A stretch of 19,852 nucleotides of DNA. Source: JAZDLM01 sp043801895. GTDB taxonomy: Bacteria > Patescibacteriota > Kazan-3B-28. Positions 14,068-19,852 of this stretch are shown piece by piece (the first letter of the stretch is position 1; each line of letters opens with the position of its first letter). The position numbers and the translations under genes are program-made. A model generated the notes under the pieces. It did no database searches and was not told the DNA's origin. It was given only the letters and a program-made list of their open reading frames with translations. The DNA is taken from the NCBI GenBank assembly GCA_043801895.1, contig JAZDLM010000029.1, positions 1 through 19,852 on the forward strand, given 5' to 3'.

Positions 14068-15060
14068 CTAATAGGTAATTAGGCCAACTCGATGCCGAAC
14101 ATCAGCAAGAGTTTTGTTGGCGATCGTCGCGGCTTTTTTGGCGCCGTCGCGCAATATTTTATCCAGTGCTTTGGGATTTTTCATGTAGGCGCCGATTTTC
14201 TTCTGCATGGGCGCTAACTTTTCAACGACCAAGTCGGCCAGTTCGCGCTTCAGGTCGCCGTAGCCCTTATTGGCAAAATGTTTTTCGATTTGCGCTTCGG
14301 TTTTTCCGGAGAAAAGCTGGTAGATAGTCAGTAGGTTATGCAGTCCGGGACGCTTAAGGTCAAATTTGATAGTGGAGCCGGAATCGGTAACCGCTCGCAT
14401 GATCTTTTTGCGGATAATATCGGGCGAATCAGTCAGGGCGATGTAATTGGCTGGAGCGCCGCTCTTGCTCATTTTTTTGACGGGATCATCCAGGGCCATG
14501 ATACGAGCACCCGCTCTGCGGATGAGAGGTTCAGGCACGGTAAAGGTTTTCCCAAAACAATTGTTGAACCGTTCGGCTAAGTCGCGAGCCAGCTCGACAT
14601 GCTGTTTTTGATCGTCGCCGACCGGCACCACATGGGCGTGATAAAGCAGAATGTCCGCGGCCATTAGTACTGGGTAGTCAAATAAAGCCACCGACGCGTT
14701 TTCGCCTCCGCCTTTTTGGGTTTTATCCTTGAACTGGGTCATCCGGCCAAGCTCACCCATTTTGGCAACGGTATTCAAGATCCAGCCGAGTTCGGCGTGA
14801 GCCGAGATTTGTGACTGAACGAAAATGATAGACTTTTTTGGGTCAATCCCAGCGGCTAAATAGATCGCTGCGTTGCGATAAGTGCTTTCCAATAATTCTT
14901 TCGGGTCTTGCGGTATAGTGATGGCATGCAGGTCCACAATGCAAAAAATATTGCGGTATTTATCCTGATTTTCTACCCATTGCTGAAGCGCGCCGAGGTA
15001 GTTGCCGATGTGGATAATCCCGCTGGGCTGGATGCCCGATAAAGCCGTTTTTTTCTCCAT
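14068..15060 (-). CDS. trpS: Tryptophanyl-tRNA synthetase
   Basis: A 330-aa class Ic aminoacyl-tRNA synthetase of normal bacterial length that charges tRNA-Trp. The N-terminal SGIQPSGIIHIGNYLGAL carries the HIGH-like motif HIGN (17-20). DLHAIT, YLAAGIDPKKSIIFVQSQI, YPVLMAADILLY and VPVGDDQKQHVELARDLAERFN follow as in the family. KMSKS is perfect at 196-200. The C-terminal anticodon-binding helices end in LADVRHRVGLITY. The frame is open to 15105, but the start is placed at ATG 15060, because the family begins just before the SGIQPSG block and the extra 15 residues match nothing. It is divergent from the 15112 gene with about 50 bp between them, and I see no strong promoter in that gap. Confidence 0.95.
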   Translation of the reverse strand: MEKKTALSGIQPSGIIHIGNYLGALQQWVENQDKYRNIFCIVDLHAITIPQDPKELLESTYRNAAIYLAAGIDPKKSIIFVQSQISAHAELGWILNTVAKMGELGRMTQFKDKTQKGGGENASVALFDYPVLMAADILLYHAHVVPVGDDQKQHVELARDLAERFNNCFGKTFTVPEPLIRRAGARIMALDDPVKKMSKSGAPANYIALTDSPDIIRKKIMRAVTDSGSTIKFDLKRPGLHNLLTIYQLFSGKTEAQIEKHFANKGYGDLKRELADLVVEKLAPMQKKIGAYMKNPKALDKILRDGAKKAATIANKTLADVRHRVGLITY

Positions 15061-15111
15061 AGACAATTGTTTTAATGGCACCCCCAAGATACCATAAAAG
15101 CACATTCGGAC

Positions 15112-15993
15112 ATGAAGCAGGCGCTTATCCCTCTAGTTTACTTTGCTCAGTCCAAAAGACCATTAACTCTGAAACAGATTCGGCGCTACAGCTGGGGGAG
15201 AGAGTTTGGACTTGATGAATTGAAGCAGATATTAAAGAAAACCGGCGTATCGCAGGCAGGCGAGTTTTATTATTTATCCGAAGAACACCTGGAAGAAATT
15301 CCCGCTCGTCAGCAACGCTCAGAAAAGTTTTGGCGGAAGGTTAAAAGATATTCGTGGGTGTTCGCCAATGTGCCGTTTTTGAGAATGGCGGCAGTATCGA
15401 ACACTTTGGCATACAATTACGTTAGTGCCTGGTCGGACATCGACTTGTTTATTGTGGCGGCTGAAGACAGGCTCTGGACGACCCGAGGGATTTTATTGCT
15501 GTGGCTAACTTTGTTGGGCGTGCGGGCGCGCGGCCGGAATAAATATATGCGGTTCTCTCCGGAGATACTGGTGGACGAAACAGCTATAGATTTGTCGCCT
15601 TGCGCGCTAGCCGATGATTATTTAGTGCATTATCAAATAGCCGATATTACGCCGGTCTGGAATACTGCTTTTTTTGATCGGTTTTGGTCGGCAAACGCTT
15701 GGCTGAAGGGGAAATTGCCAGTAGCGTACCGGAGTCCGCTCAGGCGAGTTGAGTTTGAGCGGCGGGTACAGTCGTCATGGTTTGCTTGGCTCTTGGGCAA
15801 GATTTTGTCGGGTGGGTTTGGCGATCGGGTGGAGGCTTGGGCACGACGACGACAGCGGTGGCTAATTGAGCGCGCCAAGAATAGACTGGGAGTAGATCCG
15901 AATGTGATCATTGAGGATCATGTGATCGAAACTCATTTTCACGGCCAACGGGCCGATGTGAGAGACGCAATTGAAGAATTCCTGGCTAGTTAA
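15112..15993 (+). CDS. Nucleotidyltransferase-like protein with N-terminal winged-helix-like region
   Basis: A 293-aa protein. Residues 1-70 look like a small winged-helix domain (LTLKQIRRYSWG, FYYLSEEHLEEIP). Residues about 95-180 resemble the minimal nucleotidyltransferase fold. SNTLAYNYVSAWSDIDLFIVA holds the SDIDLF acidic pair that normally binds metal, followed by a hydrophobic stretch (RGILLLWLTLLGV) and ILVDETAIDLS. The usual Gly-Ser before the acidic pair is replaced by SN, so activity is uncertain. DDYLVHYQIADITPVWN and FDRFWSANAWLKGKLP are typical of a CPR family found near glycan genes, from memory. The next gene starts 23 nt before its stop, so the two are coupled, which suggests a surface-polysaccharide link. 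Substrate unknown. Confidence 0.78.
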   Translation: MKQALIPLVYFAQSKRPLTLKQIRRYSWGREFGLDELKQILKKTGVSQAGEFYYLSEEHLEEIPARQQRSEKFWRKVKRYSWVFANVPFLRMAAVSNTLAYNYVSAWSDIDLFIVAAEDRLWTTRGILLLWLTLLGVRARGRNKYMRFSPEILVDETAIDLSPCALADDYLVHYQIADITPVWNTAFFDRFWSANAWLKGKLPVAYRSPLRRVEFERRVQSSWFAWLLGKILSGGFGDRVEAWARRRQRWLIERAKNRLGVDPNVIIEDHVIETHFHGQRADVRDAIEEFLAS

Positions 15994-17269
15994 ATTAGAA
16001 AATGGTCTGCTGGCTGTTTCATTGTTCTCGTTGCCGTGGCAGCTGCGGCACATTTTTAAATTTGCTTTCGCCGGTAGCGACAATGGCTACTTTGAATTCG
16101 GATCATGGGCAATTTACGCCAGCAGCATCGCAGTAGTGGCATTATTAGCTGCGTGGCTATGGCGAACCCGGGGACGGGGGATGACTTCCGGGCCGAGGGC
16201 GGTTAGTCTGGCGCTGCTGATGTGGTTGGTGTGGATGTCGTTGTCGGTGGGCTGGGCGGATGACCGAGTAGTCGCATTGATCGCGGCCGCCCGATGGTGG
16301 CTGATGTTCGGCTGGTATCTTTATTTGATCAACGAAATAAAACAGTGGTCGCAAATAGCTTGGCCGTTGGCAATAGGAGTGGTGTGGCAGGCGGTCTGGG
16401 GTATTGCGCAGTATGCGCTGAACTCGTCGCTGGGGTTCCCCTGGCTGGGGGAATCGGTGTTGCGCACCGATATGCCGGGCGTAGCAGTATTGATCGCTGA
16501 AAATGGCGCGCGTCATCTGCGAGCCTATGGGATGTTGCCACACGCGAATATTTTTGGCGGGCTAATGGCCATGACCTTGCCGATATTATGGTGCAGTTAT
16601 ACGCAAATCAAGCAGAATCGCCGGTGGGTTTGGATGGTATTTGAGGTAGTCATCGTCGTGGCTCTGGCGTTATCTTTTTCGCGCGGTGCGTGGTTGGCGA
16701 TGGCATTGGAGGCCGCGATCGTGCTACTAGTCGGCTGGAGAATGGGTTATCGCCAATTGATTGGGCAAGTTTGGTTGGGGCTAGGAATCGCGGCACTTGT
16801 GGCTATGACCCAATGGCCGTATCTTACCAATCGTTTCCAGACCGATCAGCCCATAGAGCGTCAGTCGATTACTGAAAGAGCTGTAGGTTTTGAAGTGTGG
16901 CAAGGTGTAGTGCAAGCCGAGCCGATGCGTGGAGTCGGGATCAATAATTACACTCAGGCGCTATACTGGCAAGACAACACAAAGCCAGGCTGGTGGTATC
17001 AGCCAGTACATAATATTTACCTATTGATGATTGGCGAACTAGGGGCTGTGGGATTGGCGATTTGGCTTTGGCTGGTCGCGGTAATCGCCTGGGAGTTCTG
17101 GCGCCAGCGAGGGTGGCACGCACTATTATTCGGCCTACCTTTTATAGCCGTTAGCCTGATCGGACTGGTCGATCACTGGCCAATTACCACTCAACAGGGC
17201 GGATTACTACTATTTCTAGCTCTGGCTTTGACTATTTTACCCAATAAGGTATCCTTAGGCCGAGCATAG
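15971..17269 (+). CDS. O-antigen ligase/polymerase-like membrane protein
   Basis: A 432-aa protein with about 10-12 membrane helices in the pattern of the O-antigen ligase/Wzy family (PF04932 type). Family marks are LRAYGMLPHANIFGGLMAM before a helix, LALSFSRGAWLAMALE in the middle, a long outer loop (about 287-335) with RAVGFEVWQGVVQAEPMRG VGINNYTQAL (split here for length), and PVHNIYLLMIGELGAVGLAI after it. The conserved Arg and His of the loop region are present. Such enzymes transfer or polymerise lipid-linked glycans outside the membrane; in a single-membrane CPR cell the target would be a wall glycan or glycoprotein. The start is a TTG at 15971 inside the previous gene (23-nt overlap), the only start giving a full N-terminus. 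It shares an operon with the nucleotidyltransferase-like gene. Confidence 0.88.
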   Translation: MKNSWLVKLENGLLAVSLFSLPWQLRHIFKFAFAGSDNGYFEFGSWAIYASSIAVVALLAAWLWRTRGRGMTSGPRAVSLALLMWLVWMSLSVGWADDRVVALIAAARWWLMFGWYLYLINEIKQWSQIAWPLAIGVVWQAVWGIAQYALNSSLGFPWLGESVLRTDMPGVAVLIAENGARHLRAYGMLPHANIFGGLMAMTLPILWCSYTQIKQNRRWVWMVFEVVIVVALALSFSRGAWLAMALEAAIVLLVGWRMGYRQLIGQVWLGLGIAALVAMTQWPYLTNRFQTDQPIERQSITERAVGFEVWQGVVQAEPMRGVGINNYTQALYWQDNTKPGWWYQPVHNIYLLMIGELGAVGLAIWLWLVAVIAWEFWRQRGWHALLFGLPFIAVSLIGLVDHWPITTQQGGLLLFLALALTILPNKVSLGRA

Positions 17270-17291
17270 TAATTATTGTCAGGCAACTCTT

Positions 17292-17825
17292 ATGGAAGAC
17301 AACAATCAAGACGATCAACCGATAGGCGGGCAACAGCCTAATAGTGGGCAGACACCACCGATCCAACCGGTTCAGCCCACTCCCCAGTCAGCTCAGCCGG
17401 TAACTCCACCGACGCCTATCTTGCCGTCTCAGGCACAACAACCGACTCAGTCAACTGGTGCTGCTGCTACGCGCGACAAAACGACTGAGATGGAAGACAA
17501 AGTCTTTGCCGCGTTAAGCTATATCTCGATCTTGTTCGTAGTGCCATTAGTGCTGAAGCACGACGATCAGTATATCCAGTTTCATGCCAAGCAAGGCCTA
17601 GTGTTATTTGGTGCAGAAGTGGTGGTCTGGTTCCTGTTATTCTTACTGGAATCTTTTGTAGTGGCACTGGCTCCGTTAAGCGGCTTGAGACTGATAGCTT
17701 GGGTCGGCGCCCTAGCATGGATTTTATTCGTGGCGTTGAGCGTACTGGGCGTGTACTACGCCTGGACTGGCAAGAAATGGAAGATTTTCCTACTGCATCG
17801 GATCGCCGAGAAGCTGAAATTATAA
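17292..17825 (+). CDS. DUF4870/Tic20-like small membrane protein with Pro/Gln-rich tail
   Basis: A 177-aa protein. Residues 1-65 are a disordered Pro/Gln/Thr-rich tail (PPIQPVQPTPQSAQP, SQAQQPTQSTG). The rest is a membrane domain of about 3-4 helices: EDKVFAALSYISILFVVPLVL, a short loop KHDDQYIQFHAKQGLVLF, then two or three further helices up to LGVYYAWTGKKWKI. The AALSYI...FHAKQGL pattern is typical of DUF4870-type proteins. Their function is unsettled; a helper role in membrane insertion or transport has been suggested for relatives of Tic20. The gene follows the ligase-like gene by 22 nt and probably ends that operon. The start is ATG 17292, with no strong Shine-Dalgarno site. Confidence 0.85.
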   Translation: MEDNNQDDQPIGGQQPNSGQTPPIQPVQPTPQSAQPVTPPTPILPSQAQQPTQSTGAAATRDKTTEMEDKVFAALSYISILFVVPLVLKHDDQYIQFHAKQGLVLFGAEVVVWFLLFLLESFVVALAPLSGLRLIAWVGALAWILFVALSVLGVYYAWTGKKWKIFLLHRIAEKLKL

Positions 17826-17918
17826 ATCGGAGTTAGTAAGTTTTGAGCTGAAATCGCAAACCGAGCTGTCTAGCCGTTTGCAATTTTAGGAGGAGCAACG
17901 CTACGCTATGGTAGGCAA

Positions 17919-17931
17919 GGGCCGTTGGCTC
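17919..17931 (+). repeat. Copy of the 5' end of tRNA-Ala (13 nt)
   Basis: GGGCCGTTGGCTC is identical to the first 13 nt of tRNA-Ala(GGC) at 17982-17994 and lies 63 bp upstream in the same orientation. The sequence between holds short repeats (CTACGCC at 17936 and 17946; GGGCTTCGC at 17954) and a TATAAT at 17974-17979. It is the same arrangement as the tRNA-Arg fragment at 3325. Confidence 0.75.
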
Positions 17932-17981
17932 CCGTCTACGCCAAGGCTACGCCGGGCTTCGCAGTTGGTCATTTATAATCT

Positions 17982-18057
17982 GGGCCGTTGGCTCAGTTGG
18001 TAGAGCGCCTCCATGGCATGGAGGAGGTCACCGGTTCGAATCCGGTACGGTCCACCA
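17982..18057 (+). tRNA. tRNA-Ala (anticodon GGC)
   Basis: A 76-nt tRNA with encoded CCA at 18055-18057. The acceptor GGGCCGT (17982-17988) pairs with ACGGTCC (18047-18053) and contains the G3-U70 pair, the identity mark of tRNA-Ala. The anticodon stem CCTCC/GGAGG holds the loop ATGGCAT with anticodon GGC. The T arm contains GGTTCGAATCC. The following 700 bp are AT-rich and look acquired, so this tRNA may have served as an insertion point. Confidence 0.96.
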
Positions 18058-18188
18058 GACAGGAAATTGCAAGCAAGGGGCAGTCGCCTCGCTTTGCTCG
18101 GCAACCAAATCGTAAGGTTTTCTGGGCGAAAAAATCAGTTGGCGATTCTGCATTTTGGGAAAAGAAAATTTTTCATAAAAGAAACAAT

Positions 18189-18749
18189 ATGTTAGAAAAC
18201 TTTTTAACTTTGCCATATCTCATAATTTATGCCGCATTGTATGGCACCACAATGAAAATTGCTGACTTGTTTAATGAACATGGTATGAAGTCATGGTTTA
18301 AGGGAAGCAATATTATTTTTGGGATCTTGTGGGGCATATTTGGTGGATTGCTAATTTTATCTAACATCTATGTTGCGAATGTCCTATTAGCAATGATCGT
18401 AGCTTTTATTTTTAGAATGAGGATTGACTATAAAAACCATGCCATTGCGACAGTCATAATAGTTACGACCTTTTTGTTGCGTAGTGAAGTTGAACCATTG
18501 ATATTCTTATTATTTCTTGCAAATTTTATTATATTTGGCTCGGCGAAGGATTATTTTGATGATGTGCTTAAAAGCGAGGGAATACTCAAAAAGATTTCTG
18601 AGTCTGGGTGGTATTATGTTATTCCAACTTTCATATACGGATTTTTTACAAACCAATGGATAGTATTTTACGTCTTCACGACCTATATTATTTTTTACGA
18701 TATAGTAAAATATAGTTTGGAACTTAAGCTACGAAATAAGTTGTCATAA
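18189..18749 (+). CDS. AT-rich gene for a multi-pass membrane protein, probably acquired
   Basis: A 186-aa protein with about 5-6 membrane helices, for example LPYLIIYAALYGTTM, IIFGILWGIFGGLLILSNIY, VLLAMIVAFIF, AIATVIIVTTFLL, LIFLLFLANFIIFG and YYVIPTFIYGFF. It has short charged loops (MRIDYKNHA, SAKDYFDDVLKSEGIL). I do not recognise a family or any catalytic motif. Base and codon use differ sharply from all neighbours: A/T-ending codons, many Ile/Phe/Tyr, and runs such as AAAATTTTTC upstream. The frame is open back into the tRNA-Ala, but the upstream part is not protein-like; ATG 18189 begins the hydrophobic protein. It lies directly behind tRNA-Ala and is followed by a strong terminator. 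Foreign origin is inferred from composition and position. Confidence 0.7.
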   Translation: MLENFLTLPYLIIYAALYGTTMKIADLFNEHGMKSWFKGSNIIFGILWGIFGGLLILSNIYVANVLLAMIVAFIFRMRIDYKNHAIATVIIVTTFLLRSEVEPLIFLLFLANFIIFGSAKDYFDDVLKSEGILKKISESGWYYVIPTFIYGFFTNQWIVFYVFTTYIIFYDIVKYSLELKLRNKLS

Positions 18750-18871
18750 GTTTTGCCGTCAAAGAAAAACTTAAAATTGTCAAAGTTCAGGATTTCGGTT
18801 CGAAATTTTTGACCAAACCCTCGCCGCCGCAGGTGGCGAAATGCGTCCGAACTATTTTAAGAATAGTCCAC

Positions 18872-18909
18872 CACAAAGAAAAGCTCCCGCTGGGGAGATT
18901 TTCTTTGTG
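18872..18909. terminator. Strong bidirectional terminator hairpin
   Basis: CACAAAGAAAA (18872-18882) pairs over 11 bp with TTTTCTTTGTG (18899-18909). After one G-A mismatch, CTCCC (18884-18888) pairs with GGGAG (18893-18897) around the loop GCTG. A-rich 5' and T-rich 3' arms flank a GC-rich tip, the form of an intrinsic terminator working both ways. It ends the AT-rich gene. Confidence 0.8.
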
Positions 18910-19014
18910 TAGATTGGCGGGGGAGAACCGGAGGTTCGCTCGCGAGCTGCTCTATAAAAAGATAGGTTTCTCCTTGTATGCAGCGAGCGCAGGGCCCCTG
19001 CAGCAGCAGGGAAG

Positions 19015-19027
19015 TCATCTCGGTACG
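19015..19027. repeat. 13-bp direct repeat, copy 1 (TCATCTCGGTACG)
   Basis: TCATCTCGGTACG is identical to 19081-19093, 66 bp downstream in the same orientation. The similarity continues for a few bases as ACGCTC and GCTC. Confidence 0.7.
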
Positions 19028-19080
19028 ACGCTCACTTCTGCGCTGGTTTGTGATTTTGTTGGGGGCAGTAGGCGAGATAC

Positions 19081-19093
19081 TCATCTCGGTACG
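19081..19093. repeat. 13-bp direct repeat, copy 2 (TCATCTCGGTACG)
   Basis: This is the second copy of the repeat at 19015. Here CGAGAT (19073-19078) precedes it and pairs with its ATCTCG, so this copy can form a hairpin with loop ACTC just upstream of the leuS promoter. Confidence 0.7.
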
Positions 19094-19110
19094 GCTCGGG
19101 GGCAGCTTTT

Positions 19111-19119
19111 TGCTATGAT
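19111..19119 (+). promoter_or_regulatory. Extended -10 promoter TGC-TATGAT of leuS
   Basis: TGC followed by TATGAT ends exactly 6 nt before the GTG at 19126, the same spacing as at 3656 and 11563. A leaderless leuS mRNA is predicted; no Shine-Dalgarno site is present. Confidence 0.6.
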
Positions 19120-19125
19120 AGACCC

Positions 19126-19852
19126 GTGGCAGAAGGTAAATACGATCACAAGCAGATCGAGCCGAAATGGCAGAAGTACTGGGAAGAGAACCAGACCTTC
19201 AGGGCCATCGATGGCGATAAGCGACCCAAGTTCTACGCTTTGGATATGTTTGCGTACCCGTCCGGCGAGGGACTGCATGCAGGACACCCCAGAAGCTATA
19301 CAGCAACTGATATTTTTGCCAGGTATTATCGGATGAAAGGTTGCAATGTGCTGCGGCCGATCGGTTGGGACGCGTTTGGGCTGCCGGCGGAAAACTACGC
19401 GATTCAGATCGGGAAGCCACCGACGGAAACCACCCAAGCCAATGTAGTCAGATTTACCCAACAGGTGAAATCTTTTGGGTTTGCGTACGATTGGGACAGG
19501 GAGGTCAATACGGCAAACCCGAGCTATTACAAATGGACGCAATGGGTATTTAAAGTTTTGTATGACAACGGGCTGGCATACCAAAGAGAGGCCTATGCCA
19601 ACTGGTGCTCTAAGGACCAAACCGTACTAGCAAATGAGCAAGTGGTGAACGGCTGCTGCGAACGGTGCGGGACACAAGTCGAGCAGAAAAAACTGAAGCA
19701 GTGGTTTTTCAAGATCACCGACTTTGCCGAAGATCTGATCGATGGCCTTGAAAAAATAGACTGGCCGCAGTCGACCAAAATCGCGCAGAAAAACTGGATC
19801 GGGAAAAGCGAAGGCGCGACAGTGAAGTTTTCTCTTTCCCCCTGTCATCCTG
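19126..19852 (+). CDS. leuS: Leucyl-tRNA synthetase, N-terminal part (cut by window end)
   Basis: The frame starting at GTG 19126 runs open to the window end (242 codons) and is clearly LeuS, the class Ia enzyme that charges tRNA-Leu. The N-terminus is YDHKQIEPKWQKYWEE, then YALDMFAYPSGEGLHAGHPR with the HIGH-like motif HAGH at 51-54, and SYTATDIFARYYRMKG. RPIGWDAFGLPAENYAIQ and FGFAYDWDREVNTANPSYYK are family hallmarks. The connective-peptide zinc-type region NWCSKDQTVLANEQVV, CCERCG and KQWFFKITDFAEDLI follows, then NWIGKSEGATVKF. The editing domain, KMSKS and anticodon domain lie outside the window. Start choice rests on the family N-terminus and on the extended -10 located 6 nt upstream. 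The last visible residues (SLSPCHP) are not typical, but too little is seen to judge. Confidence 0.95.
   Translation, partial: MAEGKYDHKQIEPKWQKYWEENQTFRAIDGDKRPKFYALDMFAYPSGEGLHAGHPRSYTATDIFARYYRMKGCNVLRPIGWDAFGLPAENYAIQIGKPPTETTQANVVRFTQQVKSFGFAYDWDREVNTANPSYYKWTQWVFKVLYDNGLAYQREAYANWCSKDQTVLANEQVVNGCCERCGTQVEQKKLKQWFFKITDFAEDLIDGLEKIDWPQSTKIAQKNWIGKSEGATVKFSLSPCHP

Larger units (their letters stand above)
18750..19110. other. Gene-free, repeat- and hairpin-rich gap upstream of leuS
   Basis: No protein frame here looks real. It holds a series of dyads: TCGCCGCC/GGTGGCGA (18821-18839), ACTATT/AATAGT (18851-18867), and the terminator hairpin at 18872-18909. GGAGAACC (18922-18929) can pair with GGTTTCTCC (18965-18973), AGCGCAG (18986-18992) with CTGCGCT (19038-19044), and CGAGAT with ATCTCG (19073-19088). 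There is also a 13-bp direct repeat (19015 and 19081). It could be a structured RNA or the relic of a mobile element; no known riboswitch or T-box motif was recognised. Confidence 0.5.

Noticed and set aside
17988..18188. Upstream extension of the AT-rich membrane-protein gene into tRNA-Ala
   Set aside because: The frame begins inside the tRNA and the translated extension is not protein-like; ATG 18189 is preferred.
18032..18804. CGGTTCGAA at 18032 and 18796 as attachment-site repeats
   Set aside because: Nine bases containing the common T-arm motif GGTTCGAA is too short to claim att sites; mentioned only as a weak hint in the insert finding.
18821..19125. T-box riboswitch upstream of leuS
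   Set aside because: No T-box core or terminator/antiterminator pair was found, and the predicted promoter lies downstream of the structured region.
18809..19336. Open frame of 175 codons across the leuS start
   Set aside because: It runs over the terminator hairpin, the repeats and the first part of leuS in the wrong frame; no family features.
19081..19620. Minus-strand open frame of 179 codons
   Set aside because: It is the antisense shadow of leuS.
19820..19852. Insertion of a repeat-like coding segment (SLSPCHP) into LeuS
   Set aside because: The residues look unusual for this position, but the window ends before it can be judged.

Overview
The window looks like a chromosomal stretch of a Patescibacteria (Candidate Phyla Radiation, CPR) type bacterium with roughly balanced GC. 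This is inferred from short intergenic gaps, a SpoIID-type cell-wall protein with tandem Ig-like repeats, small two-helix TrbC/VirB2-like pilin proteins, a nucleotidyltransferase-like protein next to an O-antigen-ligase-like protein, mostly absent Shine-Dalgarno sites, and scattered informational genes (trpS, leuS, prs, comF) between surface genes. The standard code fits: TGA is used as stop, twice in ATGA overlaps. A precise lineage cannot be assigned from sequence alone.

Layout. 1-2553 (+): the end of a beta-propeller-like protein and a 641-aa single-pass membrane protein, 1 base apart. 2656-3608: tRNA-Ser(TGA), a small membrane protein, tRNA-Arg(ACG) and tRNA-Ser(GCT), with palindromic repeats and a tRNA fragment between them. 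3671-4567 (+): a family 2 glycosyltransferase ending in a bidirectional terminator. 8043-4689 (-): a tight operon of hsp20, galU, a solute-binding protein (broken by a shift in a G8 tract) and a small pilin-like protein, joined by 4-, 4- and 1-base overlaps. A secreted pilin-like gene follows with its own promoter, and behind it lies the out-of-frame tail of a lost paralogue. 8135-11132 (+): SpoIID/NBR1-like wall protein overlapping comF. 11204-14009 (+): a small unknown protein, a phosphohexomutase and PRPP synthase. 15060-14068 (-): trpS. 15112-17825 (+): nucleotidyltransferase-like, O-antigen-ligase-like and DUF4870-like proteins. 17982-18057: tRNA-Ala(GGC), followed by an AT-rich membrane-protein gene that looks foreign, a repeat-rich gap, and the start of leuS, which runs off the end.

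The genes are mainly about the cell surface. The phosphomutase and GalU supply sugar phosphate and UDP-glucose; the glycosyltransferase and ligase-like protein would build surface glycan; SpoIID would trim peptidoglycan; the pilin-like and solute-binding proteins would act at or outside the membrane.

The signals most worth a second look are: (i) exact copies of tRNA 5' ends lying 63-116 bp upstream of their own tRNA genes; (ii) a shared promoter format, extended -10 followed by 6 nt and the start codon, implying leaderless mRNAs; (iii) the G8 frameshift in the solute-binding protein; (iv) the pilin paralogue fossil; (v) the AT-rich gene behind tRNA-Ala.
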